Part shown: in pieces, positions 27,831-38,178 of the stretch
How positions within the stretch are numbered: the first letter of the stretch is position 1
Layout of the letters: every line of letters begins with the position of its first letter
Origin: Microbulbifer aggregans
GTDB taxonomy: Bacteria > Pseudomonadota > Gammaproteobacteria > Pseudomonadales > Cellvibrionaceae
NCBI RefSeq assembly: GCF_001750105.1
Contig: NZ_CP014143.1
Coordinates: 1,789,001-1,853,000, forward strand
Direction of reading: 5' to 3'
DNA: 64,000 nucleotides
Program-made: the position numbers and the translations under genes
Notes under the pieces: generated by a model
Told to the model about the DNA's origin: nothing
The model's database searches: none
Seen by the model: only the letters and a program-made list of their open reading frames with translations

Positions 27831-28706
27831 ATGAAAAAAATTTTGAAGGTTTTTGCCTTGGGGGTGCTGAGTCTCCTGATCGCTACCGGCGGCTTCGCTT
27901 TTTATCTTTACCAAACCAATGACTTTGTCAGCGCAGTGGTGGATAACGATGAGTCCAGGCTGTTTTATTTCCCGGTGAAAGAGATGCGCCGAATGGAGGT
28001 GCTGGCTTATGAGGAAATTCCGTTGCGGGTTGCTGAGGATGTCACCATCTACAGCTATTTCTTCAAACCAGAGACAGACAGCGTCAGGGCCACAATCTTC
28101 TTCCTGCATGGCTCGGGAGGTAATGTCAGCCTGTACCTGCCCGCTATCCAGCCACTCGTGGAAAGTGGATTCCAGGTATACGCACTCGACTGGCGGGGCT
28201 TCGGTAAGTCTGGGGGTAAGCCGACGCACCTTAATGTGCTGGAGGACAGCAAAATCGCATTCGCCGATATGCGCTCCCGGGAAGAGGTGAAGTCGACTCC
28301 CGTGGTCGTTCTCGGCCAATCCCTGGGCGGCCAGGTGGCTGTGGGATTGACTAGGGAGTTACAGGAGCAGGTAACTGCGCTGGTGCTCGATGGCAGTGTC
28401 GCGTCCTTCTCCACCGTTGCGGCTGACAATACCCCGGTGGAATTCCTGCGCCAGCGCGCGGAGAGCCACCCTGAAGATTTCCACCAACCCTACACGGCCG
28501 CCGAGGACATTCGAGAGATTACCGCCATCCCAAAGCTGATTATTCAGAGCCGCGATGACACCAATGTGCGCCCCGAGCGCGGCCAGACACTCTTTGCCAA
28601 TGCCCGAGAGCCAAAAGCCTTCTGGCAGACAGAAGGCAAACATATCCATACGCTGATGAAATACCCGGACGAAACAGTGAGCAAAATCGAGCAGCTCCTC
28701 AACTAG
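27831..28706 (+). CDS. Alpha/beta hydrolase with N-terminal membrane anchor
   Basis: 291 residues. One hydrophobic N-terminal segment (ILKVFALGVLSLLIATGGFAFYLY) serves as an anchor or uncleaved signal. The hydrolase fold follows: oxyanion strand IFFLHGSGGNVSLY near residue 92, DWRGFGKSGG, nucleophile elbow GQSLGGQ (Ser) near 165, an acid in IIQSRDDTNV and the His in GKHIHTLM. It resembles membrane-anchored serine hydrolases of the BEM46/YqkD kind. The substrate is unknown. It stands alone between the dnaJ terminator and a convergent small lipoprotein gene, so context gives no further help. Confidence 0.85.
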   Translation: MKKILKVFALGVLSLLIATGGFAFYLYQTNDFVSAVVDNDESRLFYFPVKEMRRMEVLAYEEIPLRVAEDVTIYSYFFKPETDSVRATIFFLHGSGGNVSLYLPAIQPLVESGFQVYALDWRGFGKSGGKPTHLNVLEDSKIAFADMRSREEVKSTPVVVLGQSLGGQVAVGLTRELQEQVTALVLDGSVASFSTVAADNTPVEFLRQRAESHPEDFHQPYTAAEDIREITAIPKLIIQSRDDTNVRPERGQTLFANAREPKAFWQTEGKHIHTLMKYPDETVSKIEQLLN

Positions 28707-28775
28707 TGCCCACTGTGCCTCTCCTGTGCACCTCTCCTGAAAGGGGCGCCAGGCGAGGGCAGGTTTAGCGGTTGG

Positions 28776-29225
28776 CTAAAGTTTGTCCAGTCTTTCGCGA
28801 AAGTCCTGGTGATATTCCCGCTGTATTTCCTTGAGCGTCTCGAGCTGGTCCGGTGCGAGTAGCGGCACCAGCTTGGCGCGGGTTTCGGCACGAATGGCGA
28901 TCATCTTGGCATCGATTTCTTCTACTTCCTGCTCGCTAAGGTGCGGTTTGTCGCCGCTCAGGAAACCGTAGGACTTGAGCATTTCTTTTTTACGCTGGAA
29001 ATCCTGCTCGAGGATCGGGAGCACTTTCTGTTCCTGCTCCGGCGTGAGCTCCAGGCGCAGGGTCACCCAGTCGGCAATATCGTCATATTTTTCCCAGAAG
29101 TCCTCGCCGAGACCCTCGTCGCGAGCACAGCCGCCAAGCACAAGTAGCGCGGTGGCGAGCAGGGCCCAGTGGCAGAGGCGGGATGTGGATAAGGCTTTTC
29201 TCGAAGTGATTTCAGGTGTCAACAT
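28776..29225 (-). CDS. Spy/CpxP-like periplasmic lipoprotein
   Basis: 149 residues from the ATG at 29225 (GGGAG upstream). The signal ends in a lipobox (LLVLGGCAR, lipid Cys near 33). The mature part is helical and charged, with two LTPEQ-like motifs (LELTPEQEQKVLPIL and LLAPDQLETLKEI), typical of Spy/CpxP-type proteins that bind unfolded proteins or metals in the periplasm. Two LTxxQ-like repeats and size agree with the family, but lipid anchoring is unusual for Spy itself. No two-component genes are next to it, so its regulation is not evident. Confidence 0.65.
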   Translation of the reverse strand: MLTPEITSRKALSTSRLCHWALLATALLVLGGCARDEGLGEDFWEKYDDIADWVTLRLELTPEQEQKVLPILEQDFQRKKEMLKSYGFLSGDKPHLSEQEVEEIDAKMIAIRAETRAKLVPLLAPDQLETLKEIQREYHQDFRERLDKL

Positions 29226-29370
29226 TGGCGCTTCTCCCTTGCTTTCTCCAAGCCTAGCCCGAAGGGGAGAGACAGCCGCACGATATGCATAGAGTTCGTG
29301 AGAATAGCCGCCATCCGTCGCTCGGAATCCTGGCCGCTGATTGCCGCTCTGTTATCTTTTCGCTAGCGCA

Positions 29371-29400
29371 AGGACAGGTGCCGGTAGAGCGCGGTAGAAT
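29371..29400 (+). promoter_or_regulatory. Promoter candidate of dapB
   Basis: AGGACA (29371-29376), 18-base spacer, TAGAAT (29395-29400), followed by CCGCCGC as discriminator. It ends 30 bases before the dapB ATG. Confidence 0.55.
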
Positions 29401-29412
29401 CCGCCGCTTTAA

Positions 29413-30243
<831 letters not shown>

Positions 30244-30299
30244 TTTCTGCAATATTTTTAAACTGCGCTGAGCGCAGCCCTCTCCAGTTCAAGGAGTCA

Positions 30300-31739
30300 G
30301 TGAGTTTGGAAAAAAAATTAATCGTCGGCAGCGAGGAGTGGTGCAGCTTTCCCTCTCTCGGTATTCCCGCTATCAAGGCGCGGGTGGACTCGGGGGCAAA
30401 GACCTCCAGCCTGCACGCTTATAACATCCAGACCTTCAAGCGGGATGGCGAACCCTGGGTGAGCTTTGAGGCGCATCCGCTGCAGCACCTGCGGCGCCCG
30501 TCCGTGCGCTGCGAAGCGAAGCTGCTGGACAAGCGCATGGTGCGCAGCTCCTCAGGTGAGGCGGAGAAGCGCCCGGTGATCCGCACTTCCCTGTCCATCG
30601 GAGGCAGTGTCTGGGATATCGAGCTGACGCTCACCAATCGTGACAGCATGGGTTACCGGATGTTGCTGGGGCGTGAGGCGATGCTGGGGCGCATGCTGGT
30701 GGATCCCTCCGAGAGTTTCTGTCTCGGTGATGTCCGCCCGAGCGAGCTGGAAGAGTATTACCGGGACGAGCACCACATCGCCGGCACCGGGCTGCGTATT
30801 GGCCTGCTGGCTTCCAACCCGGACCTTTACAGCAACCAGCGCATTATGGAGGCGGGGGCGGAACGTGGGCATCGCATGAGCTTCCTCGATATCCGCCAGT
30901 GCTATATGAAGCTGGACCCCAATGAGCCGGAAGTGCATTACCGCGACGGTCGCATCCTTAACAACCTGGATGCCGTCATTCCGCGGATCCGCCCCAGTCA
31001 GACGTTCTACGGCTGTGCGCTGACACGCCATTTCGAAAGCCTGGATGTCTTCGCCCTGAACGGCTCAGCGGCCATCAGTCAGTCTCGGGACAAACTCTTT
31101 TCACTGCAGTTGTTGCAGCAGAACGGTCTGAATATTCCCACATCGGGCTTCGCCAACTCCCCGGTAGATACCAACGAGCTGATCGAAATGGTCGGGGGTG
31201 CACCTCTGATCGTGAAGCTGCTGGAAGGAACTCAGGGGCGGGGCGTGGTGCTGGCCGAGACCCGCAAAGCGGGAGAGTCGGTGATCAATGCCTTCAAGTC
31301 CCTGAAGGCGAACCTGCTGGTGCAGGAGTTTATCCGCGAGGCTCAGGGGCGGGATCTGCGCCTGTTTGTGATCGATGGCAAGGTGGTAGCCGCCATTCAG
31401 CGCGAGGCGGCTCCCGGAGAGTTCCGCGCCAATATTCACCAGGGTGGCACGGCATCGGTGGTCAAAGTCACCGTCGAGGAGAAGCGTCTGGCGATCAAGG
31501 CGGCCAAGGTGTTGGGACTCAAGGTGGCGGGGGTCGATATTATCCGCTCCAAGAAGGGGCCGTTGCTGCTGGAGGTCAACTCCTCCCCCGGTCTCGAGGG
31601 AATCGAGAGCGCTACCCGCAAGGATGTGGCCGGCGCGATGATCATGTCCATCGAGAAAGCGCTGAAGTGGCGCCCGCCCATCGCAGCCAACAGCACTGCC
31701 CCGGCCGGGGATGCTGAGCCGTCTGCTCCGGAAGACTGA
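30300..31739 (+). CDS. Fusion of RimB-like retropepsin/zinc-protease domain with RimK ATP-grasp ligase
   Basis: 479 residues from a GTG at 30300; AAGGAG at 30291-30296 is better spaced for the in-frame TTG at 30306, so that start is equally possible. The first 155 residues form an ATP-dependent-zinc-protease (PF05618-type) domain: RVDSGAKTSSLHAYNI near residue 29 and GYRMLLGREAML. Residues from about 165 to 460 align end to end with E. coli RimK as I recall it (IGLLASNPDLYSNQRI, AVIPRIRPSQTFYG, MVGGAPLIVKLLEGTQGRGVVLAE, VQEFIREAQGRDLR, AGVDIIRSKKGPLLLEVNSSPGLEGIE), the ligase that adds Glu to ribosomal protein S6. RimK and RimB are separate proteins in Pseudomonas. The C-terminal 15 residues are low complexity. 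Starts 57 bases after dapB. Confidence 0.9.
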   Translation: MSLEKKLIVGSEEWCSFPSLGIPAIKARVDSGAKTSSLHAYNIQTFKRDGEPWVSFEAHPLQHLRRPSVRCEAKLLDKRMVRSSSGEAEKRPVIRTSLSIGGSVWDIELTLTNRDSMGYRMLLGREAMLGRMLVDPSESFCLGDVRPSELEEYYRDEHHIAGTGLRIGLLASNPDLYSNQRIMEAGAERGHRMSFLDIRQCYMKLDPNEPEVHYRDGRILNNLDAVIPRIRPSQTFYGCALTRHFESLDVFALNGSAAISQSRDKLFSLQLLQQNGLNIPTSGFANSPVDTNELIEMVGGAPLIVKLLEGTQGRGVVLAETRKAGESVINAFKSLKANLLVQEFIREAQGRDLRLFVIDGKVVAAIQREAAPGEFRANIHQGGTASVVKVTVEEKRLAIKAAKVLGLKVAGVDIIRSKKGPLLLEVNSSPGLEGIESATRKDVAGAMIMSIEKALKWRPPIAANSTAPAGDAEPSAPED

Positions 31740-32026
31740 CCTTTAGGCTCCGGGGGGCTAGGTGCACTTCCTTTCCCTCTGGCTCAGTCTTTTCGGGGGG
31801 CAAAGCAGGCTTTTGGCGAAGCGCCGCTGCCGAGACTACCCTCAAGTTGGGAGACTGCGCATTCGCTTGCGTGCGTCTCCAGGGCGTGACGGGCGTGGTG
31901 GTGATTGCAATCCCCCACCCGCCACTGCCGCACATCGAAATCTGGCCGCCATGGACGGGCGGTAGCGGGGAGCTGGCCTCCCCTCAACTTCACCTCGGTG
32001 ACTGCGAAATGCATGGATTCGCTGGC
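31740..32026 (+). other. Leader region before the YfiR-like gene
   Basis: 287 bases without a convincing gene. It is rich in local dyads, the clearest centred on GATTGCAATC near 31911 with GTGGTGG-type arms continuing as an imperfect stem. It may be a structured 5' leader. I compared it with the c-di-GMP-I aptamer and could not find the conserved core. Confidence 0.35.
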
Positions 32027-32614
32027 ATGAAAAGTAGCAAGCTGTTTCCTGAAACCCTCTTGCGGCAGGTGCGCATTTTCTTGGCTATGTGCCTGCTGAC
32101 TGTATTGGCCGCGCCGGGTGTCGGCGCTTCTCCACGGCTGTCGGAAACCGAAGCCGGCCGCGAGGTAATGGTCAATTACATTATCCACTTTGCCCACCAT
32201 ATCCAGTGGCCCATCGAGGCGTTTAATGGCACCGCCGCGCCCTTTCGGGTCTGTCTTATCGGCGATGACCAGATTCGAAAGCCCCTGTGGGCGCGGCTCA
32301 AGCACCAGAGTATCGATGGGCGTCGGGCCTCGGTGGAGACGCTGGCACACGGCGAGCTGCGCCGGGCACGGGATTGCCAGGTGCTGCTGTTACTGGCCCT
32401 GCCGCGAGCAGACCAGCTGGAGATTATCGGGGCGCTGCAGTACTTTCCGGTCTTGACCATGAGCGACAGCCCGCGCTTTGCCGCGACCGGGGGAATGGTG
32501 GAGTTCGCCGGCAGCGGGGGCAATGTATCCCTGCGCTTGAACAAGACGATGCTGGAGCGGGCCGAACTCAAGACCGGCACCAGTCTGTTCCGACTCACAC
32601 GCCATGTGCCCTGA
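32027..32614 (+). CDS. YfiR/HmsC-like periplasmic protein (DUF4154)
   Basis: 195 residues from the ATG at 32027; an ATG at 32009 is also in frame. Signal peptide IFLAMCLLTVLAAPGVGA. The mature protein has the YfiR pattern: VNYIIHFAHHIQWPIEAF, FRVCLIGDDQIRKPLW, a CQVLLLL strand, PVLTMSDSPRFAATGGMVEF and SLRLNKTMLERAELKTGTSLF near the end. In Pseudomonas YfiR represses the membrane diguanylate cyclase YfiN from the periplasm. No GGDEF protein is next to it here, so it is an orphan copy. It lies between rimBK-like and carA on the same strand. Confidence 0.82.
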   Translation: MKSSKLFPETLLRQVRIFLAMCLLTVLAAPGVGASPRLSETEAGREVMVNYIIHFAHHIQWPIEAFNGTAAPFRVCLIGDDQIRKPLWARLKHQSIDGRRASVETLAHGELRRARDCQVLLLLALPRADQLEIIGALQYFPVLTMSDSPRFAATGGMVEFAGSGGNVSLRLNKTMLERAELKTGTSLFRLTRHVP

Positions 32615-32714
32615 GGCGCCACATGGTCAACGTTGACTGAGCAGCCGACCGGTCTCGTGGGTTTGATGAGAAAATCGATGCTTTTTTGCACTGGCGCCTG
32701 GGGCCTAATTGCCG

Positions 32715-32720
32715 TAGAAT
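32715..32720 (+). promoter_or_regulatory. -10 box of the carA leader transcript
   Basis: TAGAAT at 32715-32720 followed by CTGCGCCC. A TTGCAC at 32686-32691 is too far (23 bases) to be a normal -35. Same -10 plus discriminator form as upstream of the fmdB-like gene. Confidence 0.5.
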
Positions 32721-32737
32721 CTGCGCCCGGTTTGGGC

Positions 32738-32824
32738 ATGCCCCGCAGCGAGGTCTGTCTGTGCAGTGGCGGCCCCGTCAACGCCGGCGGCAAGTGCCGG
32801 CCACAGTGTGAGAGCCGTGCGTGA
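32738..32824 (+). CDS. Possible carA leader peptide, 28 codons
   Basis: A short frame just after the -10 box: MPRSEVCLCSGGPVNAGGKC then six residues before RA and a TGA at 32822-32824. It has four Cys and three Arg in 28 residues. The stop lies 9 bases before a strong terminator stem, the geometry of transcription attenuation. No clear SD precedes the ATG. Pyrimidine- or arginine-linked attenuation of carAB with a leader peptide has been described in pseudomonads, which makes this plausible; the coding status is inference. Confidence 0.4.
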   Translation: MPRSEVCLCSGGPVNAGGKCRPQCESRA

Positions 32825-32832
32825 ATAATTTC

Positions 32833-32873
32833 AAAAAAGCGAGATGAAGCGGAAGTTTCATCTCGCTTTTTTA
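32833..32873 (+). terminator. Terminator hairpin in the carA leader
   Basis: 11-bp perfect stem AGCGAGATGAA (32838-32848) / TTCATCTCGCT (32857-32867), flanked by A6 and T6. It lies between the leader frame and carA, and also past the YfiR-like gene, so it may end that transcript as well as attenuate carA. A competing stem, GCCGGC at 32783-32788 with 32796-32801, lies upstream within the leader frame. Confidence 0.85.
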
Positions 32874-32999
32874 TAGGGGCAATCCGAGCAGTCCCTGCAC
32901 CACCGCAGTCTGGTGCCGCCCCCAAACCGTCCCGCCCGGAAGCAGTTCTGAAGATTGGAGATCACGTTGAGTAAAACTGTCCCCACGCCGGAGTTCCTG

Positions 33000-34136
33000 A
33001 TGCCCCGCACCACCCCGGCCCTGCTGGTCCTCGCCGACGGCAGTGAATTTCACGGGCGCGCCATCGGCGCTCATGGCAGCTCCACCGGTGAAGTGGTGTT
33101 CAACACCTCGATGACCGGTTACCAGGAGATCCTGACCGATCCCTCCTATGCCCGCCAGATCGTTACCCTGACGTATCCGCACATCGGCAATACCGGCACC
33201 AATGCCGAGGATGAAGAGTGCGAAGAAATCTGGGCCGCGGGCCTGGTCATCCGCGACCTGCCGTTGCTGGCCAGCAGCTTCCGCAACGAGCAGTCCCTGG
33301 AGGACTACCTGAAGGCGCGCAACATTGTCGGTATCGCGGATATCGATACCCGCCGCCTGACCCGACTGCTGCGCGACGGCGGCGCCCAGAGTGGCTGCAT
33401 TGTCGCCGGCGACAATATCGACCGCGACGCAGCCCTGGCCAAGGCGCGGGAGTTTGCCGGTCTGAAGGGCATGGACCTGGCCAAGGTGGTATCCACCAAA
33501 AAGCCCTATCCGTTCAACGAGGGCACCTGGGCTCTCGGTCAGGGCCACAAGCCGGCACCGGCATCGCAGCCGCACAAGGTGGTGGCCTACGATTTCGGTG
33601 TTAAGCGCAACATCCTGCGCATGCTGGTAGACCGCGGCTGTGAGATCACCGTGGTGCCGGCGGAGACACCGGCAGCGGAAGTCCTGGCCATGAAACCGGA
33701 TGGTGTTTTCCTCTCCAACGGTCCGGGCGACCCCGAGCCCTGTGACTACGCCATTGCCGCCATCCGCGAGCTGCTGGAGGCGGAGATCCCCATCTATGGT
33801 ATTTGCCTCGGCCACCAGTTGCTGGGTCTGGCCGTGGGTGGGCGCACTGCGAAGATGAAATTCGGTCACCACGGTGGCAACCACCCGGTGCAGTGCCTGC
33901 AGAGCGGTCGCGTAATGATTACCGCCCAGAACCACGGCTTCGCCGTTGACGAGGGCTCCCTGCCGGACAACGTGGAAGTCACTCACGTTTCACTGTTCGA
34001 CAAGACCAACCAGGGCATTCGCGTTAAAGACAAGCCGGCGTTCAGCTTCCAGGGGCACCCTGAAGCGAGCCCTGGCCCGCACGATATGGCGCCCCTGTTC
34101 GATCAGTTTATCGACCTGATGGCGGAGCGCCGCTAG
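33000..34136 (+). CDS. carA: Carbamoyl-phosphate synthase small subunit
   Basis: 378 residues from the ATG at 33000 (GGAG seven bases upstream), which matches the start of pseudomonad CarA; a TTG at 32967, also with GGAG, would add 11 residues. Glutamine amidotransferase domain in the C-terminal half: [15 protein letters not shown], the nucleophile in [11 protein letters not shown], and [14 protein letters not shown] with the catalytic His. It supplies ammonia from glutamine to CarB for carbamoyl phosphate, shared by arginine and pyrimidine synthesis. 74 bases before carB. Confidence 0.98.
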   Translation: MPRTTPALLVLADGSEFHGRAIGAHGSSTGEVVFNTSMTGYQEILTDPSYARQIVTLTYPHIGNTGTNAEDEECEEIWAAGLVIRDLPLLASSFRNEQSLEDYLKARNIVGIADIDTRRLTRLLRDGGAQSGCIVAGDNIDRDAALAKAREFAGLKGMDLAKVVSTKKPYPFNEGTWALGQGHKPAPASQPHKVVAYDFGVKRNILRMLVDRGCEITVVPAETPAAEVLAMKPDGVFLSNGPGDPEPCDYAIAAIRELLEAEIPIYGICLGHQLLGLAVGGRTAKMKFGHHGGNHPVQCLQSGRVMITAQNHGFAVDEGSLPDNVEVTHVSLFDKTNQGIRVKDKPAFSFQGHPEASPGPHDMAPLFDQFIDLMAERR

Positions 34137-34210
34137 GCAAAGCCACTGCAAAACGCCCGAGAGACAACTTTAAAACGACCGGTTCCAGGCCGGCGTGAAG
34201 CGGAAGAAAG

Positions 34211-37200
34211 ATGCCAAAACGCACAGACATCAAAAGCATTCTGATTATCGGCGCTGGTCCCATCGTGATCGGCCAGGCCTGTGAGTTCGACTACTCCGGT
34301 GCCCAGGCCTGTAAGGCGCTGCGGGAAGAGGGATACCGGGTTATCCTGGTCAACTCCAACCCGGCCACCATCATGACGGATCCGGCGATGGCCGATGCCA
34401 CTTACATCGAGCCGGTGGAGTGGAAGACCGTTGCCAAAATTATCGAACAGGAGCGCCCGGACGCCATCCTGCCCACCATGGGTGGCCAGACCGCACTGAA
34501 CTGTGCCCTGGCGCTGGACAAGCATGGCGTGCTGGAAAAGTTCGGTGTGGAACTGATCGGTGCCGACAAGGAAGCCATCGAGAAAGCCGAGGACCGCGAC
34601 CTGTTCGACAAGGCGATGAAGTCCATCGGCCTCGAAACCCCGCGCGCCAAAATCGTCCACTCCCTGGAGGAGGCGAAGAAAGTCCCGGAAGAGTTCGGTT
34701 TTCCGGTCATCATCCGCCCGTCCTTCACCATGGGCGGCTCCGGCGGCGGTGTGGCCTACAACTGGCCGGAGTTCGAGGAAATCTGCAAACGCGGACTCGA
34801 CCTCTCGCCCACCAACGAACTACTGATCGACGAATCCCTGCTCGGCTGGAAAGAGTACGAGATGGAGGTGGTTCGCGATAAGAACGACAACTGCATCATC
34901 GTGTGTTCCATCGAGAACTTCGATCCGATGGGGGTGCACACCGGTGACTCCATTACTGTCGCGCCGGCGCAGACGCTGACCGACAAGGAATACCAGCTGA
35001 TGCGTAACGCCTCCATCGCGGTACTGCGCGAGATCGGCGTGGAGACCGGCGGCTCCAACGTGCAGTTCGGCGTCTGCCCGAACACCGGCCGCATGGTCAT
35101 CATCGAGATGAACCCGCGGGTATCCCGCTCCTCAGCACTGGCCTCCAAGGCCACCGGCTTCCCGATCGCCAAAGTCGCGGCCAAGCTGGCGGTGGGCTAC
35201 ACCCTCGACGAGCTGCAGAACGAGATCACTGGTGGTGCGACACCGGCCTCTTTCGAGCCGTCCATCGATTACGTGGTTACCAAGATCCCGCGCTTTACCT
35301 TCGAGAAATTCGGCGAGGCGGATGCCCGCCTGACGACGCAGATGAAGTCCGTCGGTGAGGTGATGGCTATCGGCCGCACTTTCCAGGAGTCCCTGCAGAA
35401 AGCCCTGCGCGGCCTGGAAGTGGGTAGCTTTGGCCTGGAGAGCAAGATCGACCCGGATGAGGACGGGGCCAAGGAGCGCCTGCGCCGCGAGCTGTCCGTC
35501 GCCGGTGCCGAGCGCATCTGGTATGTCGGCGATGCGTTCCGCATGGGCATGAGCGTCGAAGAGGTGTTCGAACTCTCTGCCATCGATCCCTGGTTCCTGG
35601 TGCAGATCGAGGAGCTGATCAAGATCGAGGAGCCCCTCAAGTCCCTGCCGACCTCGGCGCTCACTACCGAGCATATGCGCTTCCTGAAGCGCAAGGGTTT
35701 CTCTGACAAGCGTCTGGCGGACCTGCTGGGTGTCAGCCAGAAGACCGTGCGTGAGTTCCGCCACAAGCTGGGCGTGTTCCCGTCCTACAAGCGCGTGGAT
35801 ACCTGTGCGGCGGAATTTTCCACCAGCACGGCCTACATGTACTCCACCTATGACGAGGAGTGCGAGGCCAACCCGTCCGACAAGAAGAAGATCATGGTGC
35901 TCGGCGGCGGTCCCAACCGCATCGGCCAGGGCATCGAGTTTGACTACTGCTGTGTGCACGCGGCTCTCGCCATGCGCGACGACGGTTACGAGACCATCAT
36001 GGTCAACTGTAACCCGGAGACGGTTTCCACTGACTACGACACCTCGGACCGCCTCTATTTCGAGCCGGTGACCCTTGAGGACGTGCTGGAAATCGTGCGC
36101 AAGGAAAAGCCCACCGGGGTCATCGTGCAGTTCGGCGGTCAGACGCCGCTGAACCTGGCTCGCTACCTGGCCGCCGAGGGTGTGCCGATCATCGGTACCA
36201 CCCCGGAGCAGATCGACCGGGCCGAGGACCGGGAGCGCTTCCAGCAGATGATCATGCGTCTGGGCCTCAAGCAGCCTGACAATGCCATCGTGCGCTCCGT
36301 TACCGAGGCCATTCAAACGGCCAAGGATGTGGGCTATCCGTTGGTGGTGCGCCCCTCCTACGTATTGGGCGGCCGCGCCATGGAGATCGTCTACAAGGAA
36401 GAGGAGCTGCTCAAGTACATGAAGGAGGCCGTGGAGGTCTCCGACGAGGCGCCGGTACTGCTGGATAACTTCCTCAATGCGGCGATCGAGGTGGACATCG
36501 ATGCGGTATCTGACGGTGAGGATGTCGTGATCGGTGCCATCATGCAGCATATCGAGCAGGCAGGTGTGCACTCCGGTGACTCCGCGTGCTCGCTGCCACC
36601 CTACAGCCTGCCGGCGGATGTGCAGGACAAGATGCGTGAGCAGGTGAAGGCCATGGCCCGGGAACTGGGCGTCGTGGGTCTGATGAACACCCAGCTCGCC
36701 TACCAGGATGGCGAGATCTACGTGATCGAGGTCAACCCGCGCGCTTCGCGCACCGTGCCGTTCGTCTCCAAGTGTATCGGTACTTCGCTGGCCAAAGTGG
36801 CTGCTCGCTGTCAGGCCGGCATCAGCCTGGCGGAGCAGGGCTTTACCGAGGAGATCGTGCCGGACTACTTCTCCGTGAAGGAGTCGGTATTCCCGTTCAA
36901 CAAATTCCCGAAAGTGGACCCGATTCTCGGCCCGGAAATGAAATCCACCGGTGAGGTAATGGGGGTTGGCGCGACCTTTGCCGAGGCGTTCGACAAGGGG
37001 CTGCTGGCCGCCGGCGACACCCTGCCGGAATCCGGCAAGGTATTTATCTCCGTGCGCGACTTCGACAAAGACGCGGTGGTCCCCGTCGCCCGCGACCTGG
37101 CGACCCTCGGCTTCGAGCTGGTGGCTACGCGCGGAACCGCTCAGGTGTTGCAAGACAGCGGTATTGCCGTTACAACCGTCAACAAGATGAGCGAAGGCCG

Positions 37201-37441
37201 CCCGCATATCGTCGACATGATCAAGAATGACGAAATCGCGCTGGTGGTGAATACCACGGAAGGGCGCCAGGCCATTCGCGATTCGGCTGATATCCGCCGC
37301 AGTGCGGAGAATCACCAGGTGTGCTACACCACCACGCTGGCAGCAGCCAAGGCAATGGCTCTGGCAATGCAGCTGGGCGAACCCCTCAAGGTGCGCCGTC
37401 TGCAGGACCTGCACCAGCGCGTGGTCAAGCTGCCAGAGTAA
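34211..37441 (+). CDS. carB: Carbamoyl-phosphate synthase large subunit
   Basis: 1076 residues. Two homologous ATP-grasp halves: the first begins [19 protein letters not shown], with [14 protein letters not shown] and [19 protein letters not shown]; the second begins [19 protein letters not shown], with [17 protein letters not shown] and [19 protein letters not shown]. The C-terminal MGS-like allosteric domain (from about 940) carries [19 protein letters not shown] and [12 protein letters not shown]. Length equals E. coli CarB (1073). A terminator-like stem separates it from greA. Confidence 0.99.
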   Translation: MPKRTDIKSILIIGAGPIVIGQACEFDYSGAQACKALREEGYRVILVNSNPATIMTDPAMADATYIEPVEWKTVAKIIEQERPDAILPTMGGQTALNCALALDKHGVLEKFGVELIGADKEAIEKAEDRDLFDKAMKSIGLETPRAKIVHSLEEAKKVPEEFGFPVIIRPSFTMGGSGGGVAYNWPEFEEICKRGLDLSPTNELLIDESLLGWKEYEMEVVRDKNDNCIIVCSIENFDPMGVHTGDSITVAPAQTLTDKEYQLMRNASIAVLREIGVETGGSNVQFGVCPNTGRMVIIEMNPRVSRSSALASKATGFPIAKVAAKLAVGYTLDELQNEITGGATPASFEPSIDYVVTKIPRFTFEKFGEADARLTTQMKSVGEVMAIGRTFQESLQKALRGLEVGSFGLESKIDPDEDGAKERLRRELSVAGAERIWYVGDAFRMGMSVEEVFELSAIDPWFLVQIEELIKIEEPLKSLPTSALTTEHMRFLKRKGFSDKRLADLLGVSQKTVREFRHKLGVFPSYKRVDTCAAEFSTSTAYMYSTYDEECEANPSDKKKIMVLGGGPNRIGQGIEFDYCCVHAALAMRDDGYETIMVNCNPETVSTDYDTSDRLYFEPVTLEDVLEIVRKEKPTGVIVQFGGQTPLNLARYLAAEGVPIIGTTPEQIDRAEDRERFQQMIMRLGLKQPDNAIVRSVTEAIQTAKDVGYPLVVRPSYVLGGRAMEIVYKEEELLKYMKEAVEVSDEAPVLLDNFLNAAIEVDIDAVSDGEDVVIGAIMQHIEQAGVHSGDSACSLPPYSLPADVQDKMREQVKAMARELGVVGLMNTQLAYQDGEIYVIEVNPRASRTVPFVSKCIGTSLAKVAARCQAGISLAEQGFTEEIVPDYFSVKESVFPFNKFPKVDPILGPEMKSTGEVMGVGATFAEAFDKGLLAAGDTLPESGKVFISVRDFDKDAVVPVARDLATLGFELVATRGTAQVLQDSGIAVTTVNKMSEGRPHIVDMIKNDEIALVVNTTEGRQAIRDSADIRRSAENHQVCYTTTLAAAKAMALAMQLGEPLKVRRLQDLHQRVVKLPE

Positions 37442-37508
37442 AGCCGATTACTCAGGCCGCCAGGCTTCAGCCTTGCGCGGCCGGCCACTCTGAACACAAC
37501 AATCGCAG

Positions 37509-37541
37509 CCAGGCCCCCGAACTTCGGGGGTCCTGGTTTTG
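37509..37541 (+). terminator. Terminator-like hairpin between carB and greA
   Basis: CCAGG, then CCCCCGAA facing TTCGGGGG with a one-base loop, closed by CCTGG (37509-37536), then TTTTG. Only 27 bases separate it from the greA start codon, so greA expression may depend on read-through or on its own promoter. Confidence 0.75.
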
Positions 37542-37567
37542 TCGTTATAAAAAACTGGAGGCCCAAA

Positions 37568-38044
37568 TTGAACCGGGTACCAATGACTGTCGAGGGCGCC
37601 GAATCACTGCGCGCCGAACTGAACAACCTGAAAAAAGTCGAGCGTCCCGCCGTCGTACAGGCGATCGCTGAGGCGCGCGAGCACGGTGACCTGAAAGAGA
37701 ACGCCGAATATCACGCCGCACGGGAAAAGCAGGGGTTCATCGAGGGTCGCATCCAGGAAATCGAAGCCAAGCTGTCTCACGCCCAGGTTATCGATGTCAA
37801 AGCCATCGAGCCAAGCGACCGGGTGATCTTCGGCACCACCGTCACCATTATTCATATGGAGACAGACGAAGAGGTCACCTACAAAATCGTTGGCGATGAT
37901 GAGGCGGATGTTAAGCAGAAGAAAATTTCCGTGAATTCGCCAATCGCCCGTGCCCTGATTGGCAAGGAAGTGGGCGATGTGGTGGAAGTGCATACGCCTT
38001 CCGGTGCGGTGGAATATGAAATCGATTCCGTAGAGCACCTCTGA
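37568..38044 (+). CDS. greA: Transcription elongation factor GreA
   Basis: 158 residues from a TTG at 37568 with GGAG upstream; this start gives MNRVPMT, which lines up with E. coli MQAIPMT, so a TTG start is well supported. N-terminal coiled coil with the acidic tip [29 protein letters not shown], then the FKBP-like C-terminal domain ([30 protein letters not shown]). It rescues backtracked RNA polymerase by stimulating transcript cleavage. Same position after carB as in pseudomonads. Confidence 0.98.
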   Translation: MNRVPMTVEGAESLRAELNNLKKVERPAVVQAIAEAREHGDLKENAEYHAAREKQGFIEGRIQEIEAKLSHAQVIDVKAIEPSDRVIFGTTVTIIHMETDEEVTYKIVGDDEADVKQKKISVNSPIARALIGKEVGDVVEVHTPSGAVEYEIDSVEHL

Positions 38045-38077
38045 ATAGGCGGGAAGCAGGCAGGTTTTTCGGAATGT

Positions 38078-38106
38078 AAAAGGCGGCCCCTGGGCCGCCT
38101 TTTTTA
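38078..38106 (+). terminator. Terminator of greA
   Basis: Stem AAAAGGCGGCCC / GGGCCGCCTTTT with a two-base loop followed by T6, 35 bases after the greA stop. It closes the conserved dapB-carAB-greA section. Confidence 0.92.
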
Positions 38107-38178
38107 TTGCTGCCGACGGCCCGGCGTGGGAGAGATCTGGTAGTACAAACTTGAAGCCGGCCGTTATCTTCATTAATT

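Noticed and set aside
31740..32026. Possible c-di-GMP-I (GEMM) riboswitch before the YfiR-like gene, because of GGCAAAGC and GGTAGCGGGG strings
   Set aside because: The conserved core with GACGCAAAGCC and the paired P1/P2 helices is not there in the right order; the similarity is limited to short G-rich strings.
35132..37414. 760-codon minus-strand frame antisense to carB
   Set aside because: Shadow of carB codon usage; low-complexity His/Gln/Leu composition typical of antisense frames in such genomes.
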